A DNA stretch of 64,000 nucleotides from Bradyrhizobium sp. CB1717. Lineage in GTDB: Bacteria > Pseudomonadota > Alphaproteobacteria > Rhizobiales > Xanthobacteraceae. The DNA is taken from NCBI RefSeq assembly GCF_029714325.1, contig NZ_CP121666.1:8666501-8730500 (forward strand). Direction: 5' to 3'. The notes under the pieces were generated by a model that worked only from the letters and a program-made list of their open reading frames with translations, made no database searches and was not told the origin of the DNA. Of the stretch, positions 25,380-33,964 are shown one piece after another. Position 1 is the first letter of the stretch. The number at the start of each line of letters is the position of its first letter. The position numbers and the translations under genes are program-made.

Positions 25380-27122
25380 ATGAACGATGTCACCGCTCGA
25401 ACGAACGCCGATGCCTTGACCGAGAGACGCCTCGCTCAGACCAAGACTCGAGAAAGCCCGCCACGCACCGATGTCGGGACGATCATCCTCCATTGGGCAA
25501 TCGCGCTCGCGTTCGTCATATGCCTCGTTACCGGCATACGCATCGCAGCGGACGCGCTGCACGCCCCCTTCTCGAAATGGCTTGCTCCGGTCCTGCCGCA
25601 GGGCGAGATCTTTTCCTGGCATTTCCTCGCCGGGCTTGCCGTCTTCTTCTGCGGGTCGGCCTACGTCGCCTACCTCGCGCGCAGCGGCCTCGTCGAGCGC
25701 AACAGCCCCAAGAAGACGCGCATCCTCGCGATGCGCGCCCCGGCTCGCCTCAAGTGGGGAGCCGTCAACGTCTTCCTGCACTGGTTCGCCTATGCGCTCG
25801 TGATCTTCCTCACGGGGACGGGCGTCATGATGTATCTCGGCTATGGCGGCTGGTGGGCTTATCTCCACTCGACCGCCGCCTTCGTCGCGCTCGTCTATAT
25901 CTTCGCGCATGTCGCCGCGCATTATCTCTATGGCGGCTGGCAGCAGATTTTCCGGGTGTTTCGGCCGACGCCGCTCGCGATCACGAAGGCCGTACGGCCG
26001 AGGCCTCTTCTCATCGCCGCTGCAATCGGGGTGGCCGTCGCGTGCGGCGTCGCCGGGCTCGACTGGGCGACGCGCGATACGCTCGTCATCGCGCGGGTGA
26101 GCGCCGCGCCCAAGCTCGACGGCGCCATGGGAGATCCCGCCTGGTCGCGCGCGCTCCCCGTCTTCATTCGCACGCAGCAAGGTGCCAATCTCGGCGGATC
26201 GGGCGAATCGCTCGTGGAGGTGCGCGCCCTGCACGACGGGCAGAAGATCTATTTTGCCTTCCGCTGGGAGGATCCCACGCGCTCCCTCCGCCGCATTCCG
26301 ATCATCAAGCAAGAGGATGGCTGGCACGCCCTCGACGAGCGTGCGGGTCTGCAAGACGCCTCCGACTTCTACGAGGATAAGCTGGCGGTCATTTTCTCGG
26401 ATAATCCATCGCTCGGCGGCGCAGGCGCGACGGATCTCGGCGCCAACCCGCTGCCCGGCAAACCGATGCCGATCAACGGCCGGGGCTTCCACTTCACGAC
26501 GGATGGCAGCTACATAGACATGTGGCAGTGGAAGGCATCGCGCGGGGGCATGCTCGGGCGCGTCGACAGCCAATATATCGGCCCGCCCTACGCCCCGACC
26601 CTGGCCGAGCAGAATTACGATGCCCGCTATCAGGGCGGCTATTGGAATAAGCCTGGCCGCTCTCTTTATTCGTATAACTTCAAGTTCATCCACCGGGACG
26701 ACAAAGGGCCCGTCACGGTTCTGCGGCTTCCCAAGGACTTGAAGGCGCAAGTCGCGGCCCTCGGCAAATTCGATCTTAATCCCAACAGCAGCGACGACGA
26801 GAACGGCCGCTGGTACATGTTCGACGGGGAGAGCGAACCCTACACTCCAGAGGCCGACGCGAGGATTCCCGTCGGCACGATCCTGCCCGGCGTGATCATT
26901 GCCGGCGACACCGAAGGAGAGCGAGCCAATGTCGCCGGGGTTTCAAAATGGAGCAACGGACATTGGACGCTCGAGCTGACGCGCAACATGAAAAGCGATG
27001 GCAGATATGACAAAGCCTTCGTGCCAGGCCGCGATCTCTACATGTGGGTCGCTGTCTTCGACCATACACAGACGCGGCATGCGAGTCATAACCGTCCGGT
27101 GCGTGTCGTGTCGGAGAAATAG
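25380..27122 (+). CDS. Cytochrome b561-like membrane domain fused to ethylbenzene-dehydrogenase-type haem-binding domain
   Basis: A 580-residue two-domain protein. Residues about 35-225 hold membrane helices with haem-ligand-like His ('TIILHWAIAL', 'FSWHFLAG', 'VFLHWFAYAL', 'YLHSTAAF', 'IFAHVAAHYL'), as in b561/formate-dehydrogenase-gamma cytochromes. A last TM helix leads to an extracytoplasmic domain (about 240-580) starting 'ARVSAAPKLDGAMGDPAWSR', with 'KIYFAFRWEDPTRSL', 'EDKLAVIF' and 'RGFHFTTDGSYIDMWQWKAS'. That matches the b-haem-binding gamma subunit type of ethylbenzene dehydrogenase. No molybdenum or Fe-S subunit is encoded nearby. It probably moves electrons across the membrane; the partner is likely the reductase encoded next. 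Confidence 0.85.
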   Translation: MNDVTARTNADALTERRLAQTKTRESPPRTDVGTIILHWAIALAFVICLVTGIRIAADALHAPFSKWLAPVLPQGEIFSWHFLAGLAVFFCGSAYVAYLARSGLVERNSPKKTRILAMRAPARLKWGAVNVFLHWFAYALVIFLTGTGVMMYLGYGGWWAYLHSTAAFVALVYIFAHVAAHYLYGGWQQIFRVFRPTPLAITKAVRPRPLLIAAAIGVAVACGVAGLDWATRDTLVIARVSAAPKLDGAMGDPAWSRALPVFIRTQQGANLGGSGESLVEVRALHDGQKIYFAFRWEDPTRSLRRIPIIKQEDGWHALDERAGLQDASDFYEDKLAVIFSDNPSLGGAGATDLGANPLPGKPMPINGRGFHFTTDGSYIDMWQWKASRGGMLGRVDSQYIGPPYAPTLAEQNYDARYQGGYWNKPGRSLYSYNFKFIHRDDKGPVTVLRLPKDLKAQVAALGKFDLNPNSSDDENGRWYMFDGESEPYTPEADARIPVGTILPGVIIAGDTEGERANVAGVSKWSNGHWTLELTRNMKSDGRYDKAFVPGRDLYMWVAVFDHTQTRHASHNRPVRVVSEK

Positions 27123-27216
27123 GCGTCTCATGACGGGCGAAGGGCTCGACCGGAGGCTACTGCGGCGCGGCTCTGCTGAAGCCTGGCGTCGCCCTCACCC
27201 GCGCATCGCATTCTGG

Positions 27217-27244
27217 GTGGGCGAGCAGTGGCCTGCTCGCCCAC
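27217..27244 (+). promoter_or_regulatory. Intercistronic 12-bp-stem hairpin
   Basis: gtgggcgagcag and ctgctcgcccac form a perfect 12-bp stem with a TGGC loop. It lies 94 bp after the haem-protein stop and 25 bp before the reductase ATG. No T tract follows, so it is not a standard terminator. Attenuation or mRNA stabilisation between the two genes is more likely. Confidence 0.65.
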
Positions 27245-27269
27245 ATTCGCAGCGCCTAGAGGCCTCGCG

Positions 27270-28280
27270 ATGAAGAGGCATTGTCGGCTCGTCATCAACG
27301 GCAAGCCCGTCGAAGCCCGCGCCGGCGAAAGCCTGATCGACGCGGCGCTCGGCGGCGCAATTCTCGTTCCACACGACTGCAGATCGGGACAATGTCAGAG
27401 CTGCCGGGTGACGGTCGTTTCGGGCTCGGTCGATGACGGCGGCTCGGGCCATGGCCGCACTGTGCTCGCCTGCCAGGCAGCGGTCGCAGGCGATGCCGAG
27501 ATCGAATTCGAAGAACTGCCGCTACCGGTGAAGCGGGCGGGCGCCGTCACCGAGATCAACCAGCTCTCGTCGGAGATCGCCGAGGTCGTGCTGACGACCT
27601 CAGCGCCGCTCGAGTTTCGGCCGGGCCAATATGTGCGCGTCAAGTTTTCCGGCTATCCTGCGCGCGAGTTCAGCCCGACCTTCAGGCTCGATGGTTCCTT
27701 CAAGCAAGTCGAACTCGTCTTCCACATCCGGTGCCTGCCCGACGGCACCGTGTCGGGGCAGCTCGGCAAAGCCATCAGGCTAGGCCATGCGGCGCATGTG
27801 CAAGGCCCCTTCGGACAAGCCTATCTGCGACAGGGCGAGGGGCCGCTGGTGCTGGTCGCCGGCGGAGCAGGCTGGGCCCCGATCTGGGCGCTCGCCCGCT
27901 CGGCGCGCTCGACCCAGCGCAACCGCGAGATGGCGGTCGTCGCCGGCAGCCGGGATGTCGATAATCTCTATATGCTTCCCTCGTTGCAGTGGCTGATCGA
28001 CGACGGTGTCCGCGACGTCATTGCGACGACGGAGGTCGGGTCTACCCTGCCGATCAGGCCCGGGCGCCCATCGCACTACCTGCCCCTGCTTGGGCTGGAG
28101 GATACGGTCTACGTCGCCGGCCCCGTTGGTCTCGTCGAGATCGTGAAGAACAAGGCGCACTCGGCCAATGCGCAGTGCTACGCCGATCCTTTCCTGCCGA
28201 GCTCTCAAGCCCCATCGCTGATGGACAAAGTCACCCGTCTATGGCGAAGCCGGGAGCAGCCTCATCGCCCCGGTCTGTGA
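27270..28280 (+). CDS. 2Fe-2S ferredoxin-NAD(P)H reductase (oxygenase-reductase type)
   Basis: A 336-residue electron-transfer flavoprotein. The N-terminal plant-type ferredoxin domain has Cys37, Cys42, Cys45 and Cys68 ('HDCRSGQCQSCRVTV', 'TVLACQAAV'). The FAD domain has 'QYVRVKF' and 'REFSPTF' in place of RxYS. The NAD domain has 'LVLVAGGAGWAPIWALA' and ends near 'VYVAGPVGLVEIV'. Such proteins pass electrons from NAD(P)H through FAD to the iron-sulfur cluster. TAGAGG lies seven bases before ATG 27270. With no oxygenase nearby, the adjacent cytochrome-type protein is its most likely acceptor. Confidence 0.9.
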   Translation: MKRHCRLVINGKPVEARAGESLIDAALGGAILVPHDCRSGQCQSCRVTVVSGSVDDGGSGHGRTVLACQAAVAGDAEIEFEELPLPVKRAGAVTEINQLSSEIAEVVLTTSAPLEFRPGQYVRVKFSGYPAREFSPTFRLDGSFKQVELVFHIRCLPDGTVSGQLGKAIRLGHAAHVQGPFGQAYLRQGEGPLVLVAGGAGWAPIWALARSARSTQRNREMAVVAGSRDVDNLYMLPSLQWLIDDGVRDVIATTEVGSTLPIRPGRPSHYLPLLGLEDTVYVAGPVGLVEIVKNKAHSANAQCYADPFLPSSQAPSLMDKVTRLWRSREQPHRPGL

Positions 28281-28327
28281 GCCGATGCCGAGTTCGGCAG
28301 CGTCGGCGGCCGCCGAGCCCCGGCGCC

Positions 28328-29131
28328 TCACGGCTTGACGGGCAGACTACCGAGGCTGGTGATGACGTCGGCTGCTTTCTGCGCATCGGCAAACCGCAGG
28401 AAGGCCAGGGCGTCCGGATCCTGCAACGTATTCAAATAGATCAGCGCCAGCACCACGCTCGAGGGATAATCCGCGTCCGTCGGGTAGTGGCCGTCCACGC
28501 GAAGCACCGTGAGACCCTGTTCCAACGGCCGCGAGAAAGGACCGAAGCCGATCGCGCCTTGAACTTCGCGAACCGTCTCGATCGCTTCCTGTGTGGTCGT
28601 TGCTATCTTCGATTTCTCGGTGATCTCGAGATCATGCCAGCCGGGCATGCTGGCCCGTAGCACGGTGAGAGTGCTGTCCTGGTCCTCGCGCCGCACGACG
28701 CGGATGCGCATATCGGCGCCGCCCAGCTCCTTCCAATTCGCAACGCGGCCCGAATAGATCGCAACGAGCTGAGCGCTTGTGACGGCACTCACTCCGCAGC
28801 CGGGATGGACGATGAAAGCTGAGGGGAGACGGGCGATCGCCTTGTAGACCATCCCGGAAGCCGCTTCGGCGTCGGTCAGGCGGCGTGCGACGCGCCCTAA
28901 GATCGCCTTACCGGACCCCACGGCCGCGATGCCTCCGCCAGAACCGATGCTCGGCGGGACCTCAACCTGTGCCGATCCTTCCTGCTGCATGAAGCTCGCG
29001 GCGATGGCGCGCAGGACATCGATGCCGTCTCCGGTCCCGACGATGTCGAGCTTGCGTGTTTCGGCGCCAGCGGCATTCACCACCGCAAGGCAAAGGCCCA
29101 AAAGGGCTGCCATTATCCTCGAAAATGCCAT
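28328..29131 (-). CDS. PstS-like periplasmic binding protein
   Basis: A 267-residue protein with a signal peptide (MAFSRIMAALLGLCLAVVNA, cleavage near AGA-ET). 'RKLDIVGTGDGIDVLRAIAA', 'IGSGGGIAAVGSGKAILGRV' and 'LVAIYSGRVANWKELGGADM' follow the PstS/PBP-like pattern that binds phosphate-type anions. It lacks neighbouring pstC, pstA or pstB, so uptake is unlikely to be its only job. It is divergent from the GGDEF-EAL receptor gene (275 bp between), which has a large periplasmic domain, so a ligand-presenting role is plausible. The start at 29131 is chosen by the signal peptide. Confidence 0.85.
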   Translation of the reverse strand: MAFSRIMAALLGLCLAVVNAAGAETRKLDIVGTGDGIDVLRAIAASFMQQEGSAQVEVPPSIGSGGGIAAVGSGKAILGRVARRLTDAEAASGMVYKAIARLPSAFIVHPGCGVSAVTSAQLVAIYSGRVANWKELGGADMRIRVVRREDQDSTLTVLRASMPGWHDLEITEKSKIATTTQEAIETVREVQGAIGFGPFSRPLEQGLTVLRVDGHYPTDADYPSSVVLALIYLNTLQDPDALAFLRFADAQKAADVITSLGSLPVKP

Positions 29132-29406
29132 TGCAGACCCCTTCGAACCACGAGGTGCACAATCTGGCAAAGAAACCTAAACCTTCTGTTGTCGCAACGC
29201 CGTGCCTTTTGGAATCATCAGCGTGGCGAACAGAAAGTGAAAGTACACAATCTGATGGTTTCGAAAAACCAATTGGTAATTAACTAGGCACAAATAGACG
29301 AGAAATAGACGATTTAGAGGGTTTCACTCGCCTAAATTCGGCGCCTGGAAGACAAGTCAGTGGGGGCCTCAGCGAGCGACATTTGATCGGTCCCCGCAAG
29401 TTCAGG
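29132..29406. promoter_or_regulatory. Divergent promoter region, PstS-like/GGDEF-EAL
   Basis: 275 bp between two divergent genes, with a visibly AT-richer centre (29220-29300: aaccaattggtaattaact, acaaatagacgagaaatag). It must hold the promoters of both genes. The tandem 'aaatagacga' (twice, 29290-29315) could be a regulator site. No confident -35/-10 pair is assigned. Confidence 0.5.
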
Positions 29407-32010
29407 ATGCTGGCAGTAGTGGCGACTGACACCGATATGACGAAGGCATCGAAGGCGCCGCTCCGCTGGCGTCGTTGGGCCGTTCCGTCCGGGGTTCCAG
29501 GTTTCCCCTCGTCTATCGCCATGCGCCTTGTTGCCGTCGTGCTCGCGACCGGCGTGCTCGGGCTCGGCCTCATCGGTGGCTTGACGGCGCTACGCCTGCA
29601 GCAGCAACTGGGGCAGCAGGCTGCGGCACTGGGTGAACTCTCGGAAGACCAGCTCGCTCATCGCCTCGACGGCGAGGCGCAGTTGGCGCGCGCGCGAATC
29701 GAGGTCCTCGGCGCAGAAACCGCATCACGCCTGCGTCAGATCGCTCAGCGCGCCGATGTCGCCAAGGCGGTCGCCTCGAACAACGATGTGACGATCCGCG
29801 AGCTGCTCAGCATAGTTGCTTCGACCTCCGGCTTCGAAAGGCTGATCGCCTTCGACGAAACCGGCCGCGTGATCGGTGCCAACACGCCCCTCGACCTCCT
29901 CGCTCTGAACGGGGCCATCGAGGGGACCGACCTCTCTGTCAATCTCAGGTCGATCCTCAAGCACAATAGCCGCTCGCACCCGCGGGGTGAGGAAGGCACC
30001 TATGAGCTCAAATCAGGTGAATTGTCAGCGCTTGGCCTGCCGCAGCGCCACACCATAGCGCACACCGCAATCGAGCCCGTGTTCGACGACTTCGGCGACC
30101 TCATCGGCGCGCTTGTCGCCATCCGACCGCTCGGGCGGACGGAAGGGACTCTCGAGAACTTCACTTCGCTAGCCAATGCCGGCGTGGTCATCATCACGGG
30201 AGACAACGAGATCGTGTCGTCCGCGGGGCCTGAAGGGGTGAAATTCAGCAGCGCCAGGACGCGTTTGGGCGGGCTGCAGCGCTCGGATGACGGCAACTAC
30301 GTCGCGCGCTGTGTCGAATATGAGGCGACGCTCAAGGTGTGTACGTTCGCGAGCGCATCGCTCGTGACGACGACACGCGATCAGATGTTCCAGATCGGCG
30401 CCGCCCATACCCGTTCGCTGATGTGGCAGTTCCTGGCATCCGCGGCGCTGGCGCTCGGTGCCTTGGTCATCGCGCTATTGGTCGCCGTGAGGCACATCAC
30501 GAAAGGGCTTTCGGCGCTCGCCAAGACCGCCCAGGAAATCGCGGGAGGCAATCTCGACGTTCCGTTCCGCGCAACGGGCATCGGCGAGGTTCGCGGCCTC
30601 GGCCTCGCATTCGAGCGAATGCTGACGCATTTGCGGGCCAGCACGCGAAGAATTCGTCAGCTCGCTTTCTACGATACGGTGAGCCGCATTCCCAATCGGG
30701 AGAAGATGCGCCTCGATGCGCCGGCGCTCATCGACGCTGAGGAAGGCGGAGCGCTGTTCTTCCTCGACCTCGATGGCTTCAAATCCATCAACGACACTTT
30801 CGGGCACAAGGCTGGCGACGAGCTGCTAAAGATGGTGGCCGAGCGCTTGAGCAATTTGCTGACGTCCAAGGTCGCTGCCGGCAAAAGTCTGCTCGCCCGG
30901 GTCGGGGGCGACGAGTTCGTCGCCATCATCGCCGGGGTGAAGACGGTCGAGGCCGCGAGCCTCTGTGCCCGCGAGATGATCGACACGCTGCAGGTTTCGT
31001 TCAAGCTCCAGAGCAACCATGCGACCATCGGCGTCAGCATCGGCGTTGCGATCTGGCCCACCCACGGCACGACCTATGACGATCTCCTGATCCGCGCCGA
31101 CCTTGCGATGTACGTCGCGAAGAGCTCGGGACGCAATACCCATGCGTTCTTCACTCCGGATCTTGCAGAGGTCGCGCGTGCCCGGCATGCGCTCGAAACC
31201 GATCTCGCCTTGGCGATCCGCAATGAAGAGCTCATCGTCCATTACCAGCCCAAGGTGTCCTGCGTGGATGGCCGCATCGTCGGGGTGGAGGCGCTGGCGC
31301 GCTGGCATCATCCGAAGGAGGGCAACATTCCTCCTCAGCGCTTCATCAAGATCGCGGAAGAGATCGGCCTCATCATGGAGATCGACCGCTTTGTGCTCAG
31401 GCGCGCGCTCGCCGAAATCGGGGGCTTGATCCGGGCCGGCTCAAACCTCGTGCTCGCCGTCAATGTCGCAGCGACGGAAATCGAGGACCCGCTGTTCATC
31501 AAGGATATCGTCACGACCGTTCGCAAGGCCGACTTCCCGCCGCCACACCTCGAGATCGAGGTCACAGAGTCGGTCGCGATGCGCAATCCTGATGTCGTGC
31601 GCGAGAGAATAAGCCTGCTCAGGCAATTGGGCATACGCTTCGCAATGGACGATTTCGGAGCCGGCTATTCGAATCTTTCGACGCTGGCGAGGCTCCCCTT
31701 CGACGCCGTGAAGCTCGATCGCACGCTCGTCGCGGGTGTCGCGGAAGACCGCGAGAAGCAGACGATCCTTCGCCTCGCGCTCGGACTTGCGGACGAATTG
31801 GGGTTTGAAACGGTCGTAGAAGGCATCGAAACGGCCGAAGACCTTCGGTTCGCGGCCGAAAACGGCGCGACCATGGCCCAAGGTTATATTTTCTCTCCGC
31901 CGGTATCGCTCGAAGAGTTCACGGTCCTGCTCCAGCCGACCCTTTTGGCTTCGGCGGTCGAAGTGGCGCCCAGGCGACACGGAGCGGAGCGGCAGGCTGC
32001 TATCCGCTGA
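29407..32010 (+). CDS. Membrane GGDEF-EAL cyclic-di-GMP enzyme with periplasmic sensor domain
   Basis: About 867 residues. TM1 (about 38-62), a periplasmic sensor region (about 65-335), TM2 (about 338-360) and HAMP ('LSALAKTAQEIAGGNLDVPF') are followed by GGDEF and EAL domains. The GGDEF motif is intact ('ARVGGDEFVAI', near residue 500), so cyclase activity is expected. The EAL domain is intact too: 'GVEALARWHHP', 'EVTESVAM', 'AMDDFGAGYSN', 'VKLDRTLVAG', 'VVEGIET', 'AQGYIFSPP'. The protein could both make and break cyclic di-GMP. The start is uncertain: TTG 29383, ATG 29407 and ATG 29437 are possible and none has a strong ribosome site. Confidence 0.93.
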   Translation: MLAVVATDTDMTKASKAPLRWRRWAVPSGVPGFPSSIAMRLVAVVLATGVLGLGLIGGLTALRLQQQLGQQAAALGELSEDQLAHRLDGEAQLARARIEVLGAETASRLRQIAQRADVAKAVASNNDVTIRELLSIVASTSGFERLIAFDETGRVIGANTPLDLLALNGAIEGTDLSVNLRSILKHNSRSHPRGEEGTYELKSGELSALGLPQRHTIAHTAIEPVFDDFGDLIGALVAIRPLGRTEGTLENFTSLANAGVVIITGDNEIVSSAGPEGVKFSSARTRLGGLQRSDDGNYVARCVEYEATLKVCTFASASLVTTTRDQMFQIGAAHTRSLMWQFLASAALALGALVIALLVAVRHITKGLSALAKTAQEIAGGNLDVPFRATGIGEVRGLGLAFERMLTHLRASTRRIRQLAFYDTVSRIPNREKMRLDAPALIDAEEGGALFFLDLDGFKSINDTFGHKAGDELLKMVAERLSNLLTSKVAAGKSLLARVGGDEFVAIIAGVKTVEAASLCAREMIDTLQVSFKLQSNHATIGVSIGVAIWPTHGTTYDDLLIRADLAMYVAKSSGRNTHAFFTPDLAEVARARHALETDLALAIRNEELIVHYQPKVSCVDGRIVGVEALARWHHPKEGNIPPQRFIKIAEEIGLIMEIDRFVLRRALAEIGGLIRAGSNLVLAVNVAATEIEDPLFIKDIVTTVRKADFPPPHLEIEVTESVAMRNPDVVRERISLLRQLGIRFAMDDFGAGYSNLSTLARLPFDAVKLDRTLVAGVAEDREKQTILRLALGLADELGFETVVEGIETAEDLRFAAENGATMAQGYIFSPPVSLEEFTVLLQPTLLASAVEVAPRRHGAERQAAIR

Positions 32011-32109
32011 GGCGTCGGCGACGACACCGCCGCAGATGCCGATCGGGGACCGAACAGGCCTGCGAGAGCCCTGCAATGGCTCGCGGTTTTATACCGAATG
32101 GTGGGGAAA

Positions 32110-32185
32110 TGGTGCCCAGGGGCGGAATCGAACCACCGACACTGCGATTTTCAGTCGCATGCTCTACCAACTGAGCTACCTGGGC
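32110..32185 (-). tRNA. tRNA-Phe (GAA)
   Basis: A 76-nt cloverleaf on the minus strand with an encoded 3' CCA. The acceptor stem GCCCAGG pairs with CCTGGGC, the D-arm contains AGCTCAGTTGGTAGAGC, the anticodon stem-loop TGCGA-CTGAAAA-TCGCA has anticodon GAA, and the T-arm contains GGTTCGATTCC. Its 3' end faces the 23.8-32.1 kb accessory block, a common integration geometry, but no integrase or duplicated tRNA end is seen. Confidence 0.97.
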
Positions 32186-32371
32186 GTGCTCCAAGAGAGG
32201 GGCCAAAGCCCATCGAGCGGGCGGTTTATAGTGGGCCGAGAGCTGCCTGTCCACCCACGCTTCGCCTTTGGCTTCGCGGGGGGTGGCCCGGCTGTGCACA
32301 AGGTGGGGCGGGCTGGCCGCGGCTGGCGCGCGGCGCATTGGCCATTCTCTTAAATAATTGAAATCATTTGA

Positions 32372-32554
32372 CTATTCAACATCATCCGCCTCGTCGTCGC
32401 GGCCGGGGATGACGTAGGAGCCTTTCAGCCAGCGGTTCAGATCGACGTCGCGGCAGCGCGAGGAGCAGAACGGGCGGGTGGCCTGCGCCTGCGGCTTGCC
32501 GCAGATCGGGCAGGTTTTGAGCGGCCCGGCGGGCTTGTTGACCTGGTCGTCCAT
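32372..32554 (-). CDS. yacG: DNA gyrase inhibitor YacG, zinc-binding
   Basis: A 60-residue protein with the four-cysteine zinc ribbon 'LKTCPICGKPQ' and 'FCSSRCRDVDLNRWLKGSY', diagnostic for YacG. In E. coli YacG binds zinc and inhibits DNA gyrase by blocking DNA binding. The acidic tail 'GRDDEADDVE' is usual in alphaproteobacteria. It lies downstream of maf and next to tRNA-Phe, as is often seen in rhizobia. Confidence 0.95.
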   Translation of the reverse strand: MDDQVNKPAGPLKTCPICGKPQAQATRPFCSSRCRDVDLNRWLKGSYVIPGRDDEADDVE

Positions 32555-32706
32555 GAGATGCGCAGCTTACACGGGGTGAGGGAGTTCAAGCGCCTGTCGG
32601 CGAACGGGTTCCTGGAGCACCGGCGCGTGCACCGCCGCCCGGACCCGGCCAGGCCATTCTACTGTGCATGGGGTTGTTTTCGAGGTTTTTGTCGGCGGCC
32701 TGGCGC

Positions 32707-33336
32707 TCACACCGCAGTGGAGTTGAGCCAGCCGAAGCGGATCGGAAACCCCTCGCCGCCCAGCAGCGTCGTGGTCTCGTAGAGTGGCAGGCCGACCACG
32801 TTGGAATAGGAGCCGACCATCTTGACCACGAAGGAGCCGGCGATGCCCTGCACGGCATAGCCGCCGGCTTTGCCGCGCCATTCGCCGGAGCCGATATAGG
32901 CCTGGATGTCGTCCTCCGAGAGGCGCTTGAAGCGGACGCGGGTCTCGACCAGGCGCTGGCGGAAGGCCTCGCGCGGGGTGACGAGGCAAATCGCGGTGTA
33001 GACGCGGTGGTTGCGGCCCGACAGCAGCCGCAGACACTGCGCGGCTTCGTCGACGAGATTGGCCTTGGGCAGGATGCGGCGGCCGACCGCCACCACCGTA
33101 TCGGCGGAGAGGATAAAGGAGCCGCGCAGCTCGTCGTCGAGCTGCACCGATTTGAGTGCCGCATCGGCCTTGGCGCGCGCGAGCCGGTTGGCGCAGGCGC
33201 GCGGCAGCTCACCCCGCCGCGGCGTCTCGTCGACGTCGGCCGGCCGGAGCGCGTCCGGCTCGATGCCGGCCTGGTTGAGCAGCGACAGGCGTCGCGGCGA
33301 ACCGGAGGCAAGTACGAATTTGGGGCGGCCGAGCAT
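32707..33336 (-). CDS. maf: Maf family nucleotide pyrophosphatase
   Basis: A 209-residue house-cleaning pyrophosphatase that hydrolyses modified or non-canonical nucleoside triphosphates. The signature '[20 protein letters not shown]' is followed by '[10 protein letters not shown]' (catalytic Asp) and '[20 protein letters not shown]'. '[14 protein letters not shown]' is the conserved C-terminal motif. It is the fifth gene of the leftward core cluster. 155 bp separate it from the upstream phosphatase gene, so it may have its own promoter. Confidence 0.96.
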   Translation of the reverse strand: MLGRPKFVLASGSPRRLSLLNQAGIEPDALRPADVDETPRRGELPRACANRLARAKADAALKSVQLDDELRGSFILSADTVVAVGRRILPKANLVDEAAQCLRLLSGRNHRVYTAICLVTPREAFRQRLVETRVRFKRLSEDDIQAYIGSGEWRGKAGGYAVQGIAGSFVVKMVGSYSNVVGLPLYETTTLLGGEGFPIRFGWLNSTAV

Positions 33337-33491
33337 CAGGTGATTTGGGGGATGAGGCAGGGGTGAATTGCGCGCGGAACCTATCGGAAGGGGGCTGATT
33401 TCACAACCCGGGAACCCGGACTTTGCTTATTCGAGGTGTCCGACATCGCTGTGCCCTCAGTCTGTGACGCGGGTGTTACGCCCGCCGGATG

Positions 33492-33959
33492 CTACCCGCT
33501 CGCCGCGCCGACCTTGGCAAACCGCCGGCGGATGCGCAGCAGGAGCTGGTCGCAAACCTCGCGGTAGGCGGCGAGCTTCTGGTCGCGGCTGCCCTCGATG
33601 GTAGTGGGATCCTGGGTCGGCCAGTATTCGACATCGGCGGCAAGCGTGCGGGTCAGCTCCAGCGCCTTGTGGTGCGCCTCCGGCGACAGCGTGATGATGA
33701 GGTCGAAATTCAGCCCCTCCCAATCCTCCAGCTCCTCGAAGGTCTGCGGCTTGTGGCTAGAGATGTCCTGACCGAGCTCGCCCATCACGGCGACCGCGAA
33801 GGGATCGAGCTCGCCCTTCCTCGCCCCGGCGGACTTCACGTAGAGACCTTGCGGAAACATGTGCTGCAGCAGGCTCTCGGCCATCGGCGAGCGCACGCTG
33901 TTCATCGCGCAGGCGAACAGCACCGATTGCGGATCGCGTGCGCGTGGCGGACCCGCCAT
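33492..33959 (-). CDS. Low-molecular-weight phosphatase/arsenate reductase-like protein
   Basis: A 155-residue protein. The catalytic P-loop Cys17-x5-Arg23 is in 'VLFACAMNSVRSPMAESLLQ'. 'FDLIITLSPEAHHKALEL' and 'VEYWPTQDPTTIEGS' (general acid Asp) match the LMW tyrosine phosphatase fold. Arsenate reductases share this fold, so the activity is not certain. The ATG at 33959 starts 5 nt after the UPF0262 stop, with AAGGG from the end of that gene as ribosome site; a TTG at 33977 is unlikely. It is cotranscribed with hisD and UPF0262. Confidence 0.93.
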   Translation of the reverse strand: MAGPPRARDPQSVLFACAMNSVRSPMAESLLQHMFPQGLYVKSAGARKGELDPFAVAVMGELGQDISSHKPQTFEELEDWEGLNFDLIITLSPEAHHKALELTRTLAADVEYWPTQDPTTIEGSRDQKLAAYREVCDQLLLRIRRRFAKVGAASG

Positions 33960-33964
33960 CGCGC

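Noticed and set aside
25113..26750. A 545-codon minus-strand frame opposite the haem-protein fusion.
   Set aside because: The plus-strand product has clear membrane and haem-domain motifs; the antisense one does not.
23794..32364. A shared 11-mer, ataattgaaat (23794-23804 and 32354-32364), bracketing the accessory block like attachment sites.
   Set aside because: It is short and AT-rich, the right copy lies beyond tRNA-Phe next to yacG, and no integrase is present. Chance is the simpler explanation.
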